64,000 nt of DNA. Source: Pterois miles. Its lineage: Eukaryota; Chordata; Actinopteri; Perciformes; Scorpaenidae. Positions within the stretch are counted from its first letter, which is position 1. Every line of letters begins with the position of its first letter. Below are positions 38,850-52,986 of this stretch, piece by piece. Position numbers and translations under genes: made by a program. Under the pieces are notes generated by a model that was not told the origin of the DNA, did not search any database, and was given only the letters and a program-made list of their open reading frames with translations. The stretch is from contig CAMQGK010000110.1 of the NCBI GenBank assembly GCA_947000775.1, forward strand, positions 26,548,001 to 26,612,000, read 5' to 3'.

Positions 38850-39058
38850 GAGGCTGTAGCAGGCTCAGTCTTTAAAATAGTAAAGATTGTGGTATTATCT
38901 GAAACTAGAAAACCAAAGGTATCCATTGGTACCACGTCATGGAAGTCTGTCAGGAAGGAGGATAAATAAAGCTCTAAAATTACGCAACATTTTGGTGAGA
39001 GAAAACTGGCATGGAGATTTTCAAAGGGGTCCCTTGACCTTTGGCCTCAAGACATAGA
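38850..39058 (-). repeat. Interspersed repeat family 1, copy D (fragment)
   Basis: Opposite orientation to copies A and B. It shares the blocks on ACTAGAAAACC, CCATTGGTACCA, ACTGGCATGG and GGGGTCCCTTGACC with the reverse complement of the family. Confidence 0.65.
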
Positions 39059-39239
39059 AATTTCCACCCTAACTTGATGCAGAAAAGACAGAAATTGCTG
39101 CATAAAAATTCACCATAATGCAGAAAATAATGCAGAAGCATTTGGCACTCAAAATCCCCAGACCCCTGCCAAATATTGTCCCCGCAATGTTGAAACGAAA
39201 CTAAAATCTTTGACTGCACAGGTTATGTTCCCATTATGC

Positions 39240-39545
39240 CCCTATACAGGTCTGATCCTAGAATCTCCTCTGATGGCACAAGTGGAAAAGTCAGTATCAA
39301 CATCGTCAGTGCAATGACCTTGAATATCTGTTGTAAATTTCCTGGCAGTCCAGCAGAGGAAGAATTAGGTGATCACCAAAGTTATTAGGATTCATCCTCT
39401 GGGGAACATGACTGTGTGTACAAAATTTCATGGCAACCCATCCTGTAGATATTTCAGGCTGGGCCAAAGTGGTAGACCGGCTAACCGACCGACCGGCTGG
39501 CATTACTGCCATCCGCCACGCTTCTAAACAACACTTCATATTGAC
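39240..39545. repeat. Interspersed repeat family 2, copy 2
   Basis: Contains GATCACCAAAGTTATTAGG, CATCCTCTGGGGAACATGA and AAATTTCATGGCAACCCATC, the characteristic blocks of this family. Confidence 0.6.
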
Positions 39546-42059
39546 ATAAGAATTCTTCATCTATCACTTTCAGGGACTTCTGTCTGTCCGTCTGCTGTTC
39601 TCTGTTATTTTTAGTGTTAAAGCTCTTTCTCGTTCACCTGCTTGTGTCTGTCAGTCTGCGACTACAAGGTCCAAGAAGCGGCATCTAATCTGGCTGACCA
39701 GACACCCGCCACTCCCCTCCCTGCATGCTTCCTGTGAACAGTTGGACATTGGGCCGTGTGGAAGCAGTCTCACAGCCGGACCAGCCGTCCACTCTCCGCT
39801 CTGCTACCACCAACTGTGTGCGTTTGTGCACGTGACGGCGCTCGTCATGTGACTGCTGCCTGCCTCGGTGACAGAGCTCAGCAGCCAGCAGACCACCACC
39901 GGAGGCTGTTGTTGTTGTTAGTTCCAAGTCCTTGGAGCAGATGAGTGGCCATAAAAGCTCACCTCACATTAAGCCCCTGCAAAGTCAGCTTATTATGAAT
40001 CAGTCAGCTAGTTTGGATTTCACAATGCTTTATACATCTGTTTAGCTCTGATTTGTGTCTGCTACCTTTATTCTGCAGCCTTCATCTTCGGTCTTTTGTC
40101 TAACGGGAAGACCTCTCTTGACTGGGACAGATGAGCCTGTCACACTCAGCTGTTCAGCTGGATGATGTATCACCAAGGCTCGGGCTTACAGTCAGGACAT
40201 GTGCTTTTTTGTTACAACAACATCAGCGAGGCTTTAACATATCTGATTTATGGCTCTGATTTACTGCAGGGGCCAGCAGACCATTCATATCTCTAAAGCA
40301 GATAGAGGCCGACATCGGTTTGAGTACAATCTTGTTACTTTCATTACTTATATTAGCCTATTTTATTTCAGATATTTTAATAATGTCTGTTACTGTTGCT
40401 TGTTTTTCTTTCAGGAACACAAACTCCACTTTTTTTTAGGTTATTTTCCAACCAAAGATTTAAATTGCTTTCTCTCTCATTTACTGTGGTCTGATACAGG
40501 TAAGGAAAGATGTAAGACAAATCTTTGACATGACTATAAACACTGTAAGAATGCATTTATGATCATAAAATCTTCGGTAACATACTGTATTTTATATAAT
40601 AAAAAGCTATCAACAAGATGGAAGCATAAATAAATCTAAATTTCTATTTTTAAAAAATGATTAAAAATAAAATAACTGTGATGAAGCCCACAAGCCAAAA
40701 CATTATCTCACAATAAGTAAGACTACAAGTGTTGCTGCAGTTTTGTCAGGCATATTCCTAAATAAATCTGTGCTTCATAAACCTAGTACCAACTAATACA
40801 TACACAAGGCACAGAGAGCAGCACCAGAGCCCCATAGAGGGTTAATCTGGACAAAGTACTGTATATAGTACGGTACGGCACATTGTATAGGATTTGGCAT
40901 TTTTAAACATGTTGACTTTAAAATATAGTTCAGTAAATTTGTGGTTTGGGTCAGTTTAATCAAGCACTCACATAACCCAAAAAAACTGAACCAAACTGAG
41001 AAGCTGAGTAGATCATTAAGTGTATAATGAACTGAAAATCATTCTCAAGGATCAGAAGAAAAAAACTACAGTATTTTATATAAATTAGTCTTTGACTTGT
41101 TTTTTTGTTCTCTTGTCTCTTATAATGGTTTTCTGATTGACCACTTGACTTCCTAATTGTCTGTGCACGAATCTAAAACACAGGCACTTTTGGTTTAATT
41201 AAACACAGCCATGATCATATACAAAAGCAGGGATGACAAAAGAAAATAGAGACAAAAGGAGGAGAAGAACTCCATTGTTCCACCACAACACAGGCGTGTG
41301 TTGCGGTAGAGGCGAGGATGAGGTGAAGCACAACTCATGTCAAATCGAATAAATTAGTTTCAATAAGTAGGGGCGGGAGGCTAAGGGAGGCTGCGGGAGG
41401 CCCATTTAGGAGCTTTTAAAGTCGCACAGCATGAAGTCTTAATTACTGAGACTTAACGCTGGCCAGCGCTGTGCTCACGCAGCAACGGTCAGGAGTTGGA
41501 GGCTGCTGCCCCCGCGGTTTCAGAGGAAGAGGAGAAGACCGAAAACTGAAGACAAAACAGGACATTTCCACTGTCTCTGCCAGCAGGAGGGAAAATAAAG
41601 ATTTCATTTCATTTCAGAATAGTTAGATGAAAGCAGCTAAGGCCTCATCTCCCCCGGTGTCGGAATGAGATGGATTTCCAGCGAATTACACTTTTTTCCA
41701 CCTTTTATCCCTCCTGTCAGATTGAACCTTCATGCACACTTGGGTTTATTGGCGGTAATGATCCCAGGTTACTCCCCGCTGACCAATCACATGTTAATGC
41801 TTGCTGTTCAGATGAAGGGGGCAGGGGTCGGTTACTTGGAAAAGGACCAGCAGTGGAGAGAAGCTCTGGTGCCATTAGTTAGACGGTGTGATGGTGTGAA
41901 TGATAGTACGGATATACATGCTGACCTTTGACCTTTACTTCATCCTGAGGTATCCGGCTTCAGATGTGCCTTTGTTGCTTCAGCTTCAACTGTTCACAGT
42001 TTGGTGGAAAATATGGGAATCAGAATCACATTTAATTACAATAAACAAGCCAAATTTGT

Positions 42060-42231
42060 ACATTATATTTCAAACACAAAGTGTTTATGTTGACAACTAT
42101 GTCCAAAGTCCTAGAGATTGCAAAAGGTGTACCACAGGGTTCTATAATAGTACCTGCTCTGTTTTCGATTTTCATAAACAATACTGCAAAGATTAATTTC
42201 CATGCAGCTGATCCACTCATCTACATACAGT
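42060..42231 (+). pseudogene. Decayed LINE reverse-transcriptase fragment
   Basis: In the frame through 42,119 the sequence reads EIAKGVPQGSIIVPALFSIF then INNTAKINFHAADPLIY before a stop. This matches the non-LTR retrotransposon RT block around KGVPQGSILGP...LF...IN and the YADD catalytic loop. The catalytic motif is altered to HAAD. Upstream QTQSVYVDNY belongs to the same domain but sits in another frame, so at least one frameshift is present. It is inactive. Confidence 0.75.
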
Positions 42232-44311
42232 AAGTTAATAGGGGTCCCCTCTCAATACACTACACAGTGTGTAGTTGGTCCTCAGCAATTGAAGGACTGT
42301 TAGACAGAGACTCTTTCCACGTTAATTAGATTCTTGTCCTCTGTGAAATGTTTTTTTTTCTATCATTCATACCATACTATTTAAACTTAATCTGAAAATC
42401 TGCCTCCATATCCGCAGTGGTCAAATTACAAAGTACAAAGTTATACCAAACATTGTTATAACAGATTAAAAGTGGGATTCAGAGCATTTCTAATGCCTCT
42501 CAATAGCTCTCAACATTGTGAAGGCAAGGCATAACAATGTTTAACTGAGGGGGAAACAGAGGTTGGGTGCTACACTTCTGCAACAACATCATGTGTTGGG
42601 ATGGCGAGGCCTTAGCTGCTTGAGCTAGCCAGTGGGGCACGCTCACATGCACAAACATGCACTAAATGCATGCACGACCATACAGGCTATGTCAACAAAG
42701 CACAGAGGGAGAGCAAATTCATTATCTGATCAGGTAGATGTTACTCCTCTATATCATTACATAGCAGATCGTTGTTTGCTGCTATGCCTTGGATATTGCA
42801 TTTAGCATAATATATATAGAAAATTAAAACGAGCACCAGCTACGACCGTAAAATGCTATGTAAACATCAGTGCATTAATAATAATCATGCTGTAATATAT
42901 GATGACACTAGGGCCATTTTTTCTGCATTGAGTACTTTTACTTTTATATGTTAAGTACATTTTGATTAAGTACTGTACTGGGGGGGAGTAGTCAGTTGTA
43001 AGGACTTGGGTTAGGAGGGGAGGTAGGGTTAAAACCCCCAGGGCAAAAACAAAGGTTGGGAGGGGTCATTTTCCTTTGGGCTCCGGGGGCCCCTGAGAAG
43101 GCAACACCCCCCCTTGGGGTTTGGGGCCCCCCCTCTCTCTTCATGATAATTTAAAAAAAAAAAAAAATTTCTCCGGGAAAAAAAAAAATATTTTTTTTTT
43201 TTACTACAATTTTCAGTGCATAAGTTTTACTTGGAATGGATATTCCAAATAAAACTTCTTCCTTCACCGCTGCATATCAGGCATCTAAACCATGTTTCAC
43301 AAGTTATGTTACTGTTTTTCATGCCTCTTAAGTCTTATTTTGTTTTATGTCATGTGAATGTTTTATTTAATTGTGTGTGACTGTATGTTAACTTCTCTAC
43401 TACTTAACTTCTCTATGTTTTGATCGTGTTTCTCTTGTAAAATAGTCTCGAGAGATGTTCTGGTTAACTAAAGGTTTTATAGATAACACCTAAAAATGAA
43501 TATGTTATTTGTTGTAATTTATTGTTTGAAATGTTTCATCAGAAAAGAAGCTTTTTTTGCAAATAAACAAAATCTCACCTGACTTGAACTTCACATCATT
43601 CTGCACAGTCAGGGCTCTTTTCTTTCCTAATTAGCTGAATGTCTGGGTGTCTCCTGTGGTGATATCGGAGCAAATGTCACGCTGCATTTCTTATTTTGGC
43701 TGAGGTACGTGTTTTTTCATGTCTAAAAATCACCCCCGGGCTGTGCTACCTTTAGAGGTCAGGCATTGGGCCTTCAGCAGCCGTGAGGATCAGGGGCTGG
43801 TAGCTGTGACGATACACTTTCATTTTAGCCAGCTAGTAATCCCACAATGCAATAAAACTGTCTGGCCCCTGTGTCTGGCTCCAGTCGGACCAACTTTCCT
43901 CACAAAAATGTCCAGCCCCCCTCGATATTATTAGGTGGAATGTAAATCTCAAACTAGAAGTTTAGAGCTTTTTTTTCTTCCAAGATTCAAGATGTCATTA
44001 AAGAGCTATTGGTCAGGAGAGAGTCCATAATTATATAGAGTGAGACAGTCATATGTGTTGTAATGGAGGAGTTCACATCAACCAAACCAAGACACCAGAA
44101 GGGACAGAGGTCACTGCTGTCTGGTCAGGATGTGTTTATATTGGCAAGGGAGTTGCAGCTGTGTGCAGAAAGTGTGTCTCTGGGTTCAGACAGTATCTCA
44201 CAGTTGGTTTTGGTCAATTTTTCAAAACAAACAAGTGTCCTCTGGTCTTTCCTCTTCTGTCTTACACACTGTTTTGCAAAGATGAATATCAGCCTGCATG
44301 GATAATACTTA

Positions 44312-44833
44312 CATGTCACAGAGGAGGCTAAATAATGGCCCAAACTCATGCAAGTTTTTGGTGGGAAAAAACTAATTTCAGCAGCATCCCTTGACATGAA
44401 AATAGGTTCTCTGGGTACCCACGAGTCTCCCCTTTACAGACATGCCCACTTTATGATAATCACATGCAGTTTGGGGCAAGTCAGCACACTGACACACTGA
44501 CAGCTGTTGTTACCCAATGGGCTGCAGTTTGTCATGTTATGATTTAAGCATGTTTTTATGCTAAATGTAGTACCTGTGAGGGTTTCCGGACAATATTTGT
44601 CATTTATTTTATGTTGCTGTGGCTTGATTTGTTAAAATGAATATGTAAAAATATTTGCATAAAGCAGCACATTTGCCCACTCCCATGTTGATACGTGTGT
44701 TAAATACTTGACAAATCTGCCTTCAAGGTACATTTTGAACAGATAAAAAAAGTATGTAATTTGCAATTAATCATGGACAATCATCATATTATCATAATAA
44801 CAACTATATATTTTAATCGACAGACAGCCCTGA
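44312..44833 (-). repeat. Interspersed repeat family 1, copy C (truncated)
   Basis: Reverse orientation relative to copy B: contains GGGTACCCACGAGTCTCCCC, the CAGTACCTGTGAGGG-like block, and ends ACAGACAGCCCT. One terminus is missing. Confidence 0.7.
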
Positions 44834-46599
44834 CCAGAATGCTTATTGTGATCTTCAAACCTACAATAACTTTTTTTTGTCCAACTGACCATCACTAAAA
44901 AAAAATCCTTGTTTTTTTCATTTCTGAAACATACCTAAAATACTTCCTATTTGAATTTGTGACAGAGTGTCTCACTGCTGCCTCACAGTACATAAAATGT
45001 GAAACCTACTGAGCCTCAGTTTCCTTAATACAGATCCATTTCATACATTATGACTCACTGAAACGCAACCCTTGTATATTAACCTTACCTCCTGCATCAC
45101 ATTATTCATGTGAGTTTTTGAGCTCAAGATGACCCTCATCCTGACATGAACCAAATCTAATTATGGGTGAACCAAAAGATGTAATGTATCAGACCGTGTT
45201 AAATACTCCATGTGAGGGTTTGTGGGTGTAATCATACAGCTAATTATTTATGATGGGATGCCAAAACTTGTTTCTAATGGCATTTCAATCAGTTATTTCC
45301 ATACATGGGCCTATATTATATTTTCTATACTTTATTCATCAAAATTTTTAAATAGTGTTTTTATTTAATTGTCAACTTTGCCTCTTGATCCATGAGTTTA
45401 TAAAGTGAAAAAGAGCAAACAGCTACATTTAAATGAGTTTGAGCCTCTGATCAGCATGTCCAAATAGTTGAGATTTATGGCCTCAAGCTTTTCAGGCTTT
45501 TAAAATGTGGTTAAGAGGATGTTGGACTGATTCTTGACAAATGCCTCTCACACCCAGCGGACGTCACCGGCAGCATAATCACTTAACATTAAGCAGCAAA
45601 TGCTGAGTCAGTGTAGGTAAGAGGAAGGTCAGGCTGTGTTACTGGCAGAGGCAGAGAGAGCGGTCACTCAGGGACGCTGAAGACACCTCCTGGCTGAAAA
45701 GTCTCATTTGAAATAGAGTCTATATGGATCTCTCCTGGCAGATACAATTAGAGGCTGAAAGTGCAGGAATGCCCCTTTAGATTCTGCTGTCATTGTGTTG
45801 AAACTTATGTTAACATGGGCAGATCTACAGTACAGTGTGCTGCAGGAATGCACTGGTTGAGCGGTCATTGCGTACACAAGAGGCGCCATGAGGATTTCTG
45901 AGGGCCCCCATCTGCGGTGGCATGGGTGGGGGGTGCATGACTGGTTGATGGGCTGCAACTCACCTCAGGAGCTGATTTTATTATCATAAATAAGTGTTTT
46001 CAAATGTCCATATAGTATTGCATGCTCGGTTAATTTGATTTGATTTGATTTTAAATGTCCTGCATACAGAATTGAACTTTTTAGAGTAGAATTACAAAAG
46101 TATTAGCAGCAAAATTTACTTTAAGTACCAAAAGGTAAAGTACTCATTATGCAGACTGACCATTTTCAAAATTACTGAGCATTAGACCTGTGCACCTGTT
46201 TAATGTGGAGCTAATTCTAACCACTTTATATACTGCTGGATAGCTTAAAATCTATATTAATACATCCAAATTTATTGGTTGTGTCTAGAAGGGAACCTGC
46301 AAAATGGGGAAACTCATGAGATGGTTAAGGTTGGTCATTGACCTTGAATAGTTATGGTTAGGAGAGGTCGTCAGGCAGCAAGTCTCGCAAGAGTTTTTGC
46401 AAAGTTCTTGCAGCTCTCTGATGCGAGTTACTTCACAACCAAATTTATTTGTTGACTATTTTTTGGCTCAATAATTTAAATCTGTAAATTAACTAAAGCT
46501 GTCAAATAAATGTAGTGGATTTTAATGAGGTAGAAGTATAGTAGCATTAAAATCAAATAGTCAAAGAAAGTGCATCAAAATTATATAAATACTTTCCAC

Positions 46600-46700
46600 C
46601 AGTGTCACAAGGTTGGTGGTTCAGTCTCTCGCTCCTCCTCTTTACATGTTAAAACGTCCTTGAGAAAGATACTGATCCCCAAATTGACCCCATATTGATA
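46600..46700 (+). repeat. SINE fragment
   Basis: CACAAGGTTGGTGGTTCAGT followed by CCTTGAGAAAGATACTGA and CCCCAAATTG resembles the B-box side and body of a widespread fish tRNA-like SINE. Degenerate. Confidence 0.5.
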
Positions 46701-48297
46701 AATTTTTAAGGTTATTTTATTTTTATAGAAATACATTTCTACTTATTATGTATTTTTATTCTTTTAATACTCACTTTGGTTTTTTTGGCCTCATAACGCT
46801 TATCAATTATCAGTAATACCCATAGATGGCAGTCATGAGTTTCTGGAATCCAAAACACATTCCTGTTGCACAAACTTTGCATCAAGCACTTTTTGCCTTT
46901 TGCATTTGTAACCTGAACCTGTACAGAGCGGTAACAACTATAAAATCAGATCTTACAGTCAGAATAGAGACTTCACATCAACTAAATGGAAGCATAATCA
47001 CAACCATCACAGCAGTCTGGATATGTGTGTTGCCTCTCCTCTCCTGAACAGCCATAAGACAGAGCAATGTAAGTAGCAGGGCTAAGAAGGAACATTTAGG
47101 CATGATTCAGGTCTATAAAACTGTATTGATTTGCTGCTCGCCTTCCTGCACAGTCCCTGCCTGGCCGGTGCCAGAGCAATTTGTCCCCCAGGTCTAAGGT
47201 TGCATGTGAATTTTTTGTTGTGTCAGCTGAGTTTAGTGCAGTGCATGCTTGAGAGGAGGTGAACTCTCATTATCCCACACTGCTTTAATTAAGAGCTTGC
47301 TGTCGATGAAAGCAACATCTTTAACTCATTTATTACCTCTTGCAGTAGGCATCTCAAAAATGGCAATATTTCATCTTCCACAGTAGAGTGTGTGCAACTT
47401 TGTCACGAATACATCTGCAGCATAGAAATCAGAACAGAAAAATGAGGTTTTATATAGTTAATCAGATGCAGGTCTGTGTATCCCTGTATTCATATTGGAT
47501 GATTTCACACCTCATAATAATGTCTAGTGCCAAAGTTTAGTGCCAGTACAGGAAGTAGTGTGTCTTTAATTTAGCGAGGCAGGCTTGAAGCACATTACAT
47601 AGATTTGGACAATGTACATTTGTATAAATAAATATGGTAGAGGATATGACTGTATAGATTTTGTACATTGAATGCATTTTATTTCATTTTTATGTATTTG
47701 ATGTGACTTATTTTATAGATTGAAGGCCTGTCCTGGTCATTTTCATTGCTGCTTTATATAAAAATGGTTTAAATGTGACTAGACTAAATTTAAATGTGGC
47801 TAATTTGTGCAGTAATTAAGGCAATGTCTAGGTTCAAATCTCTTAACGCTGCTGTCTCCTCTCCAGGGTGTTTGGCCCAAAAGAGTCCCCGAGGATATCC
47901 ATACACCGGTTTAAAGGTTCCAGGACATACCAAGTGGTAGTTAGTAGAGGGGTGTTTAGTTTACTTTAATCTGAAGTTCAGATTTCCTATTTTTCTATGT
48001 GTTGTGTAAAGTTACTTAAGATGCAGGTAGCTGACATGGTAAAGTATGACAGGATGTCAATTTGAATGTATTTGCTGTGTTTTTGCCGTTTTTGATGTAA
48101 GTTTAGGATCACCCTTCCCTATAGTGTGGTAGTTTCAGGTCAGTGCCAGGTGCAGGAACAGGCTATTTAAAGATGCCAGTTTTCAGTGAAATAAACACCT
48201 GGTTGATTTGCACCTCACCTCCAATTCAAGCCTCCTGCATCAAAAAAAATCCAATCTGTCATCTTAACAAATTGTAAGTACCTAATTGTTTAGCAGA

Positions 48298-48400
48298 GCT
48301 GGGGTGCCCATGTAGCCTCTGGGTTAAGCTGCTGACCTTGAACACAACAATCTGGGGATCTTTTGCTGCGTGTTGTTTCCTATTTCATGATCCATTTCAC
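48298..48400 (+). repeat. SINE fragment
   Basis: GGGTTAAGCTGCTGACC and TTTTGCTGCGTGTTGTTTCC resemble a common fish SINE body (A-box-like start and the TTGCTGC-TGT-TTCC block). Degenerate. Confidence 0.45.
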
Positions 48401-50999
48401 TCTGAGTGACGCAGCAACAGACTATAAGTCAATTTCAATGGAACGCTCTTCAACAGCGACTCTGCCACGATTGTGCATTTTGTTACTTTGCTTGTAGTGT
48501 GAGCATATCTTCACAAAGGCTTGACCTCTTAGAACCTGTATCCACCCAACACTTGATGAAGATAATCTGGCAGCTGATCTGGCAGCAGGATTTTTTGACT
48601 TGCTGTCTAAAACAAGGATGCCTCCATGGTATAATATATCTGCAGACTAATGCAATGTTTTAACTCCAAATATGCCAATTTGGAGCTGTTGAATTTCACC
48701 AAGAAAGCCTTTGTAATAAAAGTCTTTGATTTTGGCCTCCAAGTCATTGCCAGAACCCTGCAGAACAACCGCTGATCGACCTTTTCACACGGCCACTACT
48801 GGAAGTGGTTTGAGGTGTGGCCCTTTGGTTGCAACAACAGCAAAACAGCGTTGTGGTTTGCGCATAAAAACTAGATAAGTAGTACACAAGATTCAAATGT
48901 TACTCCTTTCTTGGGTTGTGTGTTGTGACAGAAAAACGGGCACAATCTTCAGGTACAAGAGGTCTTGATTTGGGGCCTGTTTTTCAGTATAAATGGCTCC
49001 ATTTTCTTGGATGGGCTACAGTAGATCACCTCTTCCCCTAATGGACATTGTACAGGTTTCATTAGCACAGACTCACAGCCTGTTGGTTGAAGAGTCCTGT
49101 GATGGGGGAAGCCAGGACGGGTGCCAGGTCTGGAGGGGATGCACAGGCCCAGCCATGCTCAGCACGTCCCAAACAACCGGTGCACAAACCACAGCCATCT
49201 GCTGTCCATTTCACTTACATTCTCACTTGATGCTCTGCCAGCCGCTCACTTTTACACCCCTGGAACGACACTAATCCTCCCGTCCTCACATGAGCCACCA
49301 AAGCGTCGGGTTCAGCTGGCAGGACACTCTTCTGATTTTTGCCTGAGAAAACAAAGAGCTCCACCTCCCTGAAACATATTTCAAAAAAAGTATTATTTAT
49401 TCCTCCCTCTTCCAGGCTTCATTCTCCACTTACTGTAAAGACTTGATTTGTCTCTCCACTCTTCATGAGTGTTTGAGTCATTTCCATCAACTAAATAACC
49501 ATTAAGCACTCAGCAGTCTGACCTCAACAGCTGAAGTACATAAATGGCTCATGACCCGAGCATCAGATGCATCATCTTCAAGACTGCAGTATCACTGTTT
49601 GAGTGATTTCCATGAACTAAATTACCATTAAGCACTCAGTGTTCCAGCCTCCTCGACTGTTAATGCACACTGTAGGATCGAAGAAGATTGATTGGAGAAG
49701 TTTAGACTCATAGAACAAAGCAGATCTGTCATTTGAAATTTCTATCCTGAAAAAGCAGCATTTATTAGATTTTTACTCACCCGATATGCTTGCAGTTGCA
49801 TAAAACTTTCTATTCTATACTTCATCACAAGAAGTACAAGCATGAATATGTTTAATGGCCTTTCAGACGTTTCCTGACAGTTGTAAGAAAGGAGAATTGC
49901 TATTTCAGTATGAGTCACTTTATGCTACAAAAGCACAACCGAGTGCTCGATTCATCAAGAATCACAACTTATAAATGTGAGAAATTTCAAGGTTTTCTCC
50001 CTACTACTCGGACTGTTAAGTGATGCATTTGAGGGGCATTAAAAGTAATGTGACTTTAGAAGGTTGTCAGACAACAAGACATAAACATTCATGAGATGAT
50101 TATGATTAATTATGAATGCATAATGTTTTATAGGAACTGATAAAATGCATCAGTAACCATTATGTGCTCTTTAAAACAAGGTCAGGATGTGTTGTGGATG
50201 GATTTAAGTTGTGTGTCGTCCTTATGTGCATTATCAATCGATTGAAATTCTGTAAACCAGCTTTCATATATGATAGACGACTGACAAACTAGCATGAATA
50301 CGGCCGTACTGATAAAAGTGAAATAAAATAGAAACATTTGTATATTCACCCATCCATAAAAGAGAATTTTAAAAACATAAAAACAATAACCAATATCCAT
50401 AAAACCAATGGTGGAAAGTAACTTACTGAATACACTTTTACCTTTTACTCCAATAAATTTTTGACTGATTACTTTGCAGATAAGCTTTATGAAATAAGAT
50501 TAAAGACTAAACAGCCTGAGGGTTATACAGAGTTGTTAAAATTAGCTCCACCTCGTGAGACGTGAGATACAACATTAAAATGCTGCTTTTATGCCGATGC
50601 ATCATTATAATAGCCTAATTCAGTAATATGATATAGGCTGTGAAAAATATGGCACATTTGATACTTTACATAGATTTGGCTGATAATACATCTGTGCTTT
50701 TACTTACTTACTTAAAGTATAATTTTGAATGTTTTTTACGTGAACCACAACTGTAGGCTCAAAAGGTAGGCTACGTTTTTGAGGTAATGTTGTAGTTTGA
50801 CCTTGTGCGAAATGCATGTCTTTGCTGTGAGTTCGATGAAACGATGCACTCACAAGCAGGGGGAAACGGCCAGCCTGACTCTGTCTAAAAGTGAAAAAAA
50901 ACACAACTCCTTTTTGTACTGATTAGATGTAGCCTAATGTGTTAATCAGTAGGTAGATTTTGTAAAGGAGCAAGGCTAACATTAGCTGTTTCCATCCAT

Positions 51000-51228
51000 C
51001 TTCAACCACTTATCCCGTTCGGGGTCACGGGGGTGAGTACACTCTGGACAGGTCGTCAGACACATAGAGACAGACAACCATTCACACTCACGGGCAATTT
51101 AGAGTCATCATCAATTAACCTAAATTGCATGTCTTTGGACTGTGGGAGGAAGCCGGAGAACCCGGAGAAAAACCCCGCTAACACTGGGAGAACACGCAAA
51201 CTTTTGCACCACCGTGCAGCCCCCGTTA
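51000..51228. repeat. Common teleost interspersed repeat fragment
   Basis: AACCACTTATCCCGTTCGGG, CTGGACAGGTCGTCAGAC, TTTGGACTGTGGGAGGAAG and CGGAGAACCCGGAGAAAA are stretches I recognise as a very abundant fish repeat. I do not assign its family. The short frames across it are not genes. Confidence 0.6.
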
Positions 51229-52895
51229 GCTGTTTCCCCTGTTTCCAATCTTTTCCAAAGCATTTCCATTGCCTCTGCATGGCTCTAAACATGCATCACA
51301 ACACTTAACTGGTGGCTTGCAGCTAACTGTGTTGACGGAGCTAACATTGAGAGCATACATACTGTATACTCTCTCTGCTACTGCAAAACATTTAAAACAA
51401 AAAGCAGGCTAAAAAGGTTTACATTTACTTTAAGTTTACTTTTTAACACGTCTCCTTGGGTAGGTCTTTTTACTTAATTCCTACTTGTTTTCCAAACCAG
51501 GAGAGTGAACATCTGCTCTGAAATAAGAGACCTTTCCAACTAGACTGTTTGTCCTTTCTCTGTGCCGCAGACCACACATGTCTCTTTCACACAAGTGGTA
51601 TTAAATTGTACTTCAAGACATAAAGCCCAAAGAGGAACGCATGCTGATGGCACTGATATAGGCCTGTCTACTTATCTATTTATTTATTTTCCTTTGTACA
51701 TGAATGCCAGCAGTGTTGCATGCCAAATCTGTTATGTGACTCAGACTGATAGTGGCAAATGAAGTCAGTGTTGAATCAGTTCAAGCGCCTTTTTGTATGT
51801 ATGTGTGTGTGGGCTGGAGCGTTTGGTGATAATTCATCTGTAAATGAATAACAGCAGGAAGAGATGGTGCAGATGATCAGTGATGTTCCTGCTCTGAAAA
51901 AAGTGATGATATGGTTCCAGAGTTAAGTAGGTTACCACACAGCCCGTCACAGGCAGGCTTGCTGGAGCTTTACTGTGCACACAATAAGCTATGCTGGCTG
52001 ATCACCAACTACCTTTTTTTCCAGCTGAATTTCCACATGTCTTTCTCTGAAGAGAAAGTGATAAAGAGAAAGCCAGTAAGGTGAAAAGGATGCCAGTTGT
52101 ACATCTGTGAAATCTATAAGTACCTTGTCTGTGAAATGTTAACAATTCATTGTCAGTAAAATGCATTAGCTCGCAGACAGAAGGGCACACCTGGAAAAAA
52201 CTGAAGGTTTCCAGACTCCTTCTCCAAAATCCGCTCCACCTACACCTTCAGGGGATGACCACTTCCAAGTAATTTAATTAGCTGGAAAAAGCCCACCAGC
52301 TCCGTGTTCATCAGATTACACCAGGTTTTAAGAGACAGACTCGACTCTGGGTCACGTGTTTGCCATCAAAAATCAAATGTTGCATGTAACTTCAGTAATA
52401 GACTGAACTGTCTTTTACCTTCCGGAGATGCAATCATTCACAGTGAGAATTGAGTCAGTGAGCGAGACTGGAAGTAATAAGAGGTTTAATCTGACTTAGA
52501 TCAGGCCGACATACCTCTCATCTATCTACACGGTTCATAAGCTGATTTCTAAGATTTTCTTCTCTTCATCTTGTTTTCAGTTCGTCTTTTATGAAAAACA
52601 AAATAACCCAAGAAAAACTTAAGAGGAAAGCAAGATATGATTAACACTTTGATTTCTTATAACGCTTTGAAGGAAATTCAAATGGAGGTTACGGTGAAAT
52701 GTGCATGAAATAAGTAACTTTAAGGGATTAAACATCTGAATTCAATCTAGAACAGACAGAAAGTAGGCCTTGAATGTTGGTTGTTCCTTTCTCTTACATA
52801 AATGATTCAAGCATCTCCTGAATTAAAAGTGTATTTAAGGGCCTCGGTGTCTTATTACCAGGCAAAGAAAGATACAACATTACAGTAAATGCAGC

Positions 52896-52898
<3 letters not shown>

Positions 52899-52984
<86 letters not shown>
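52899..52984. repeat. (GT)n microsatellite, 86 bp
   Basis: Uninterrupted GT dinucleotide tract about 1 kb upstream of gene 2. Confidence 0.98.

Positions 52985-52986
<2 letters not shown>

Noticed and set aside
40079..40330. Possible Ig/TCR V-like segment: TGTDEPVTLSCSAG after an AG acceptor
   Set aside because: A stop follows directly, the acceptor phase is not the usual phase 1, and neither a convincing Trp nor a Y-x-C follows in frame. A short chance match or an extremely decayed relic cannot be told apart.
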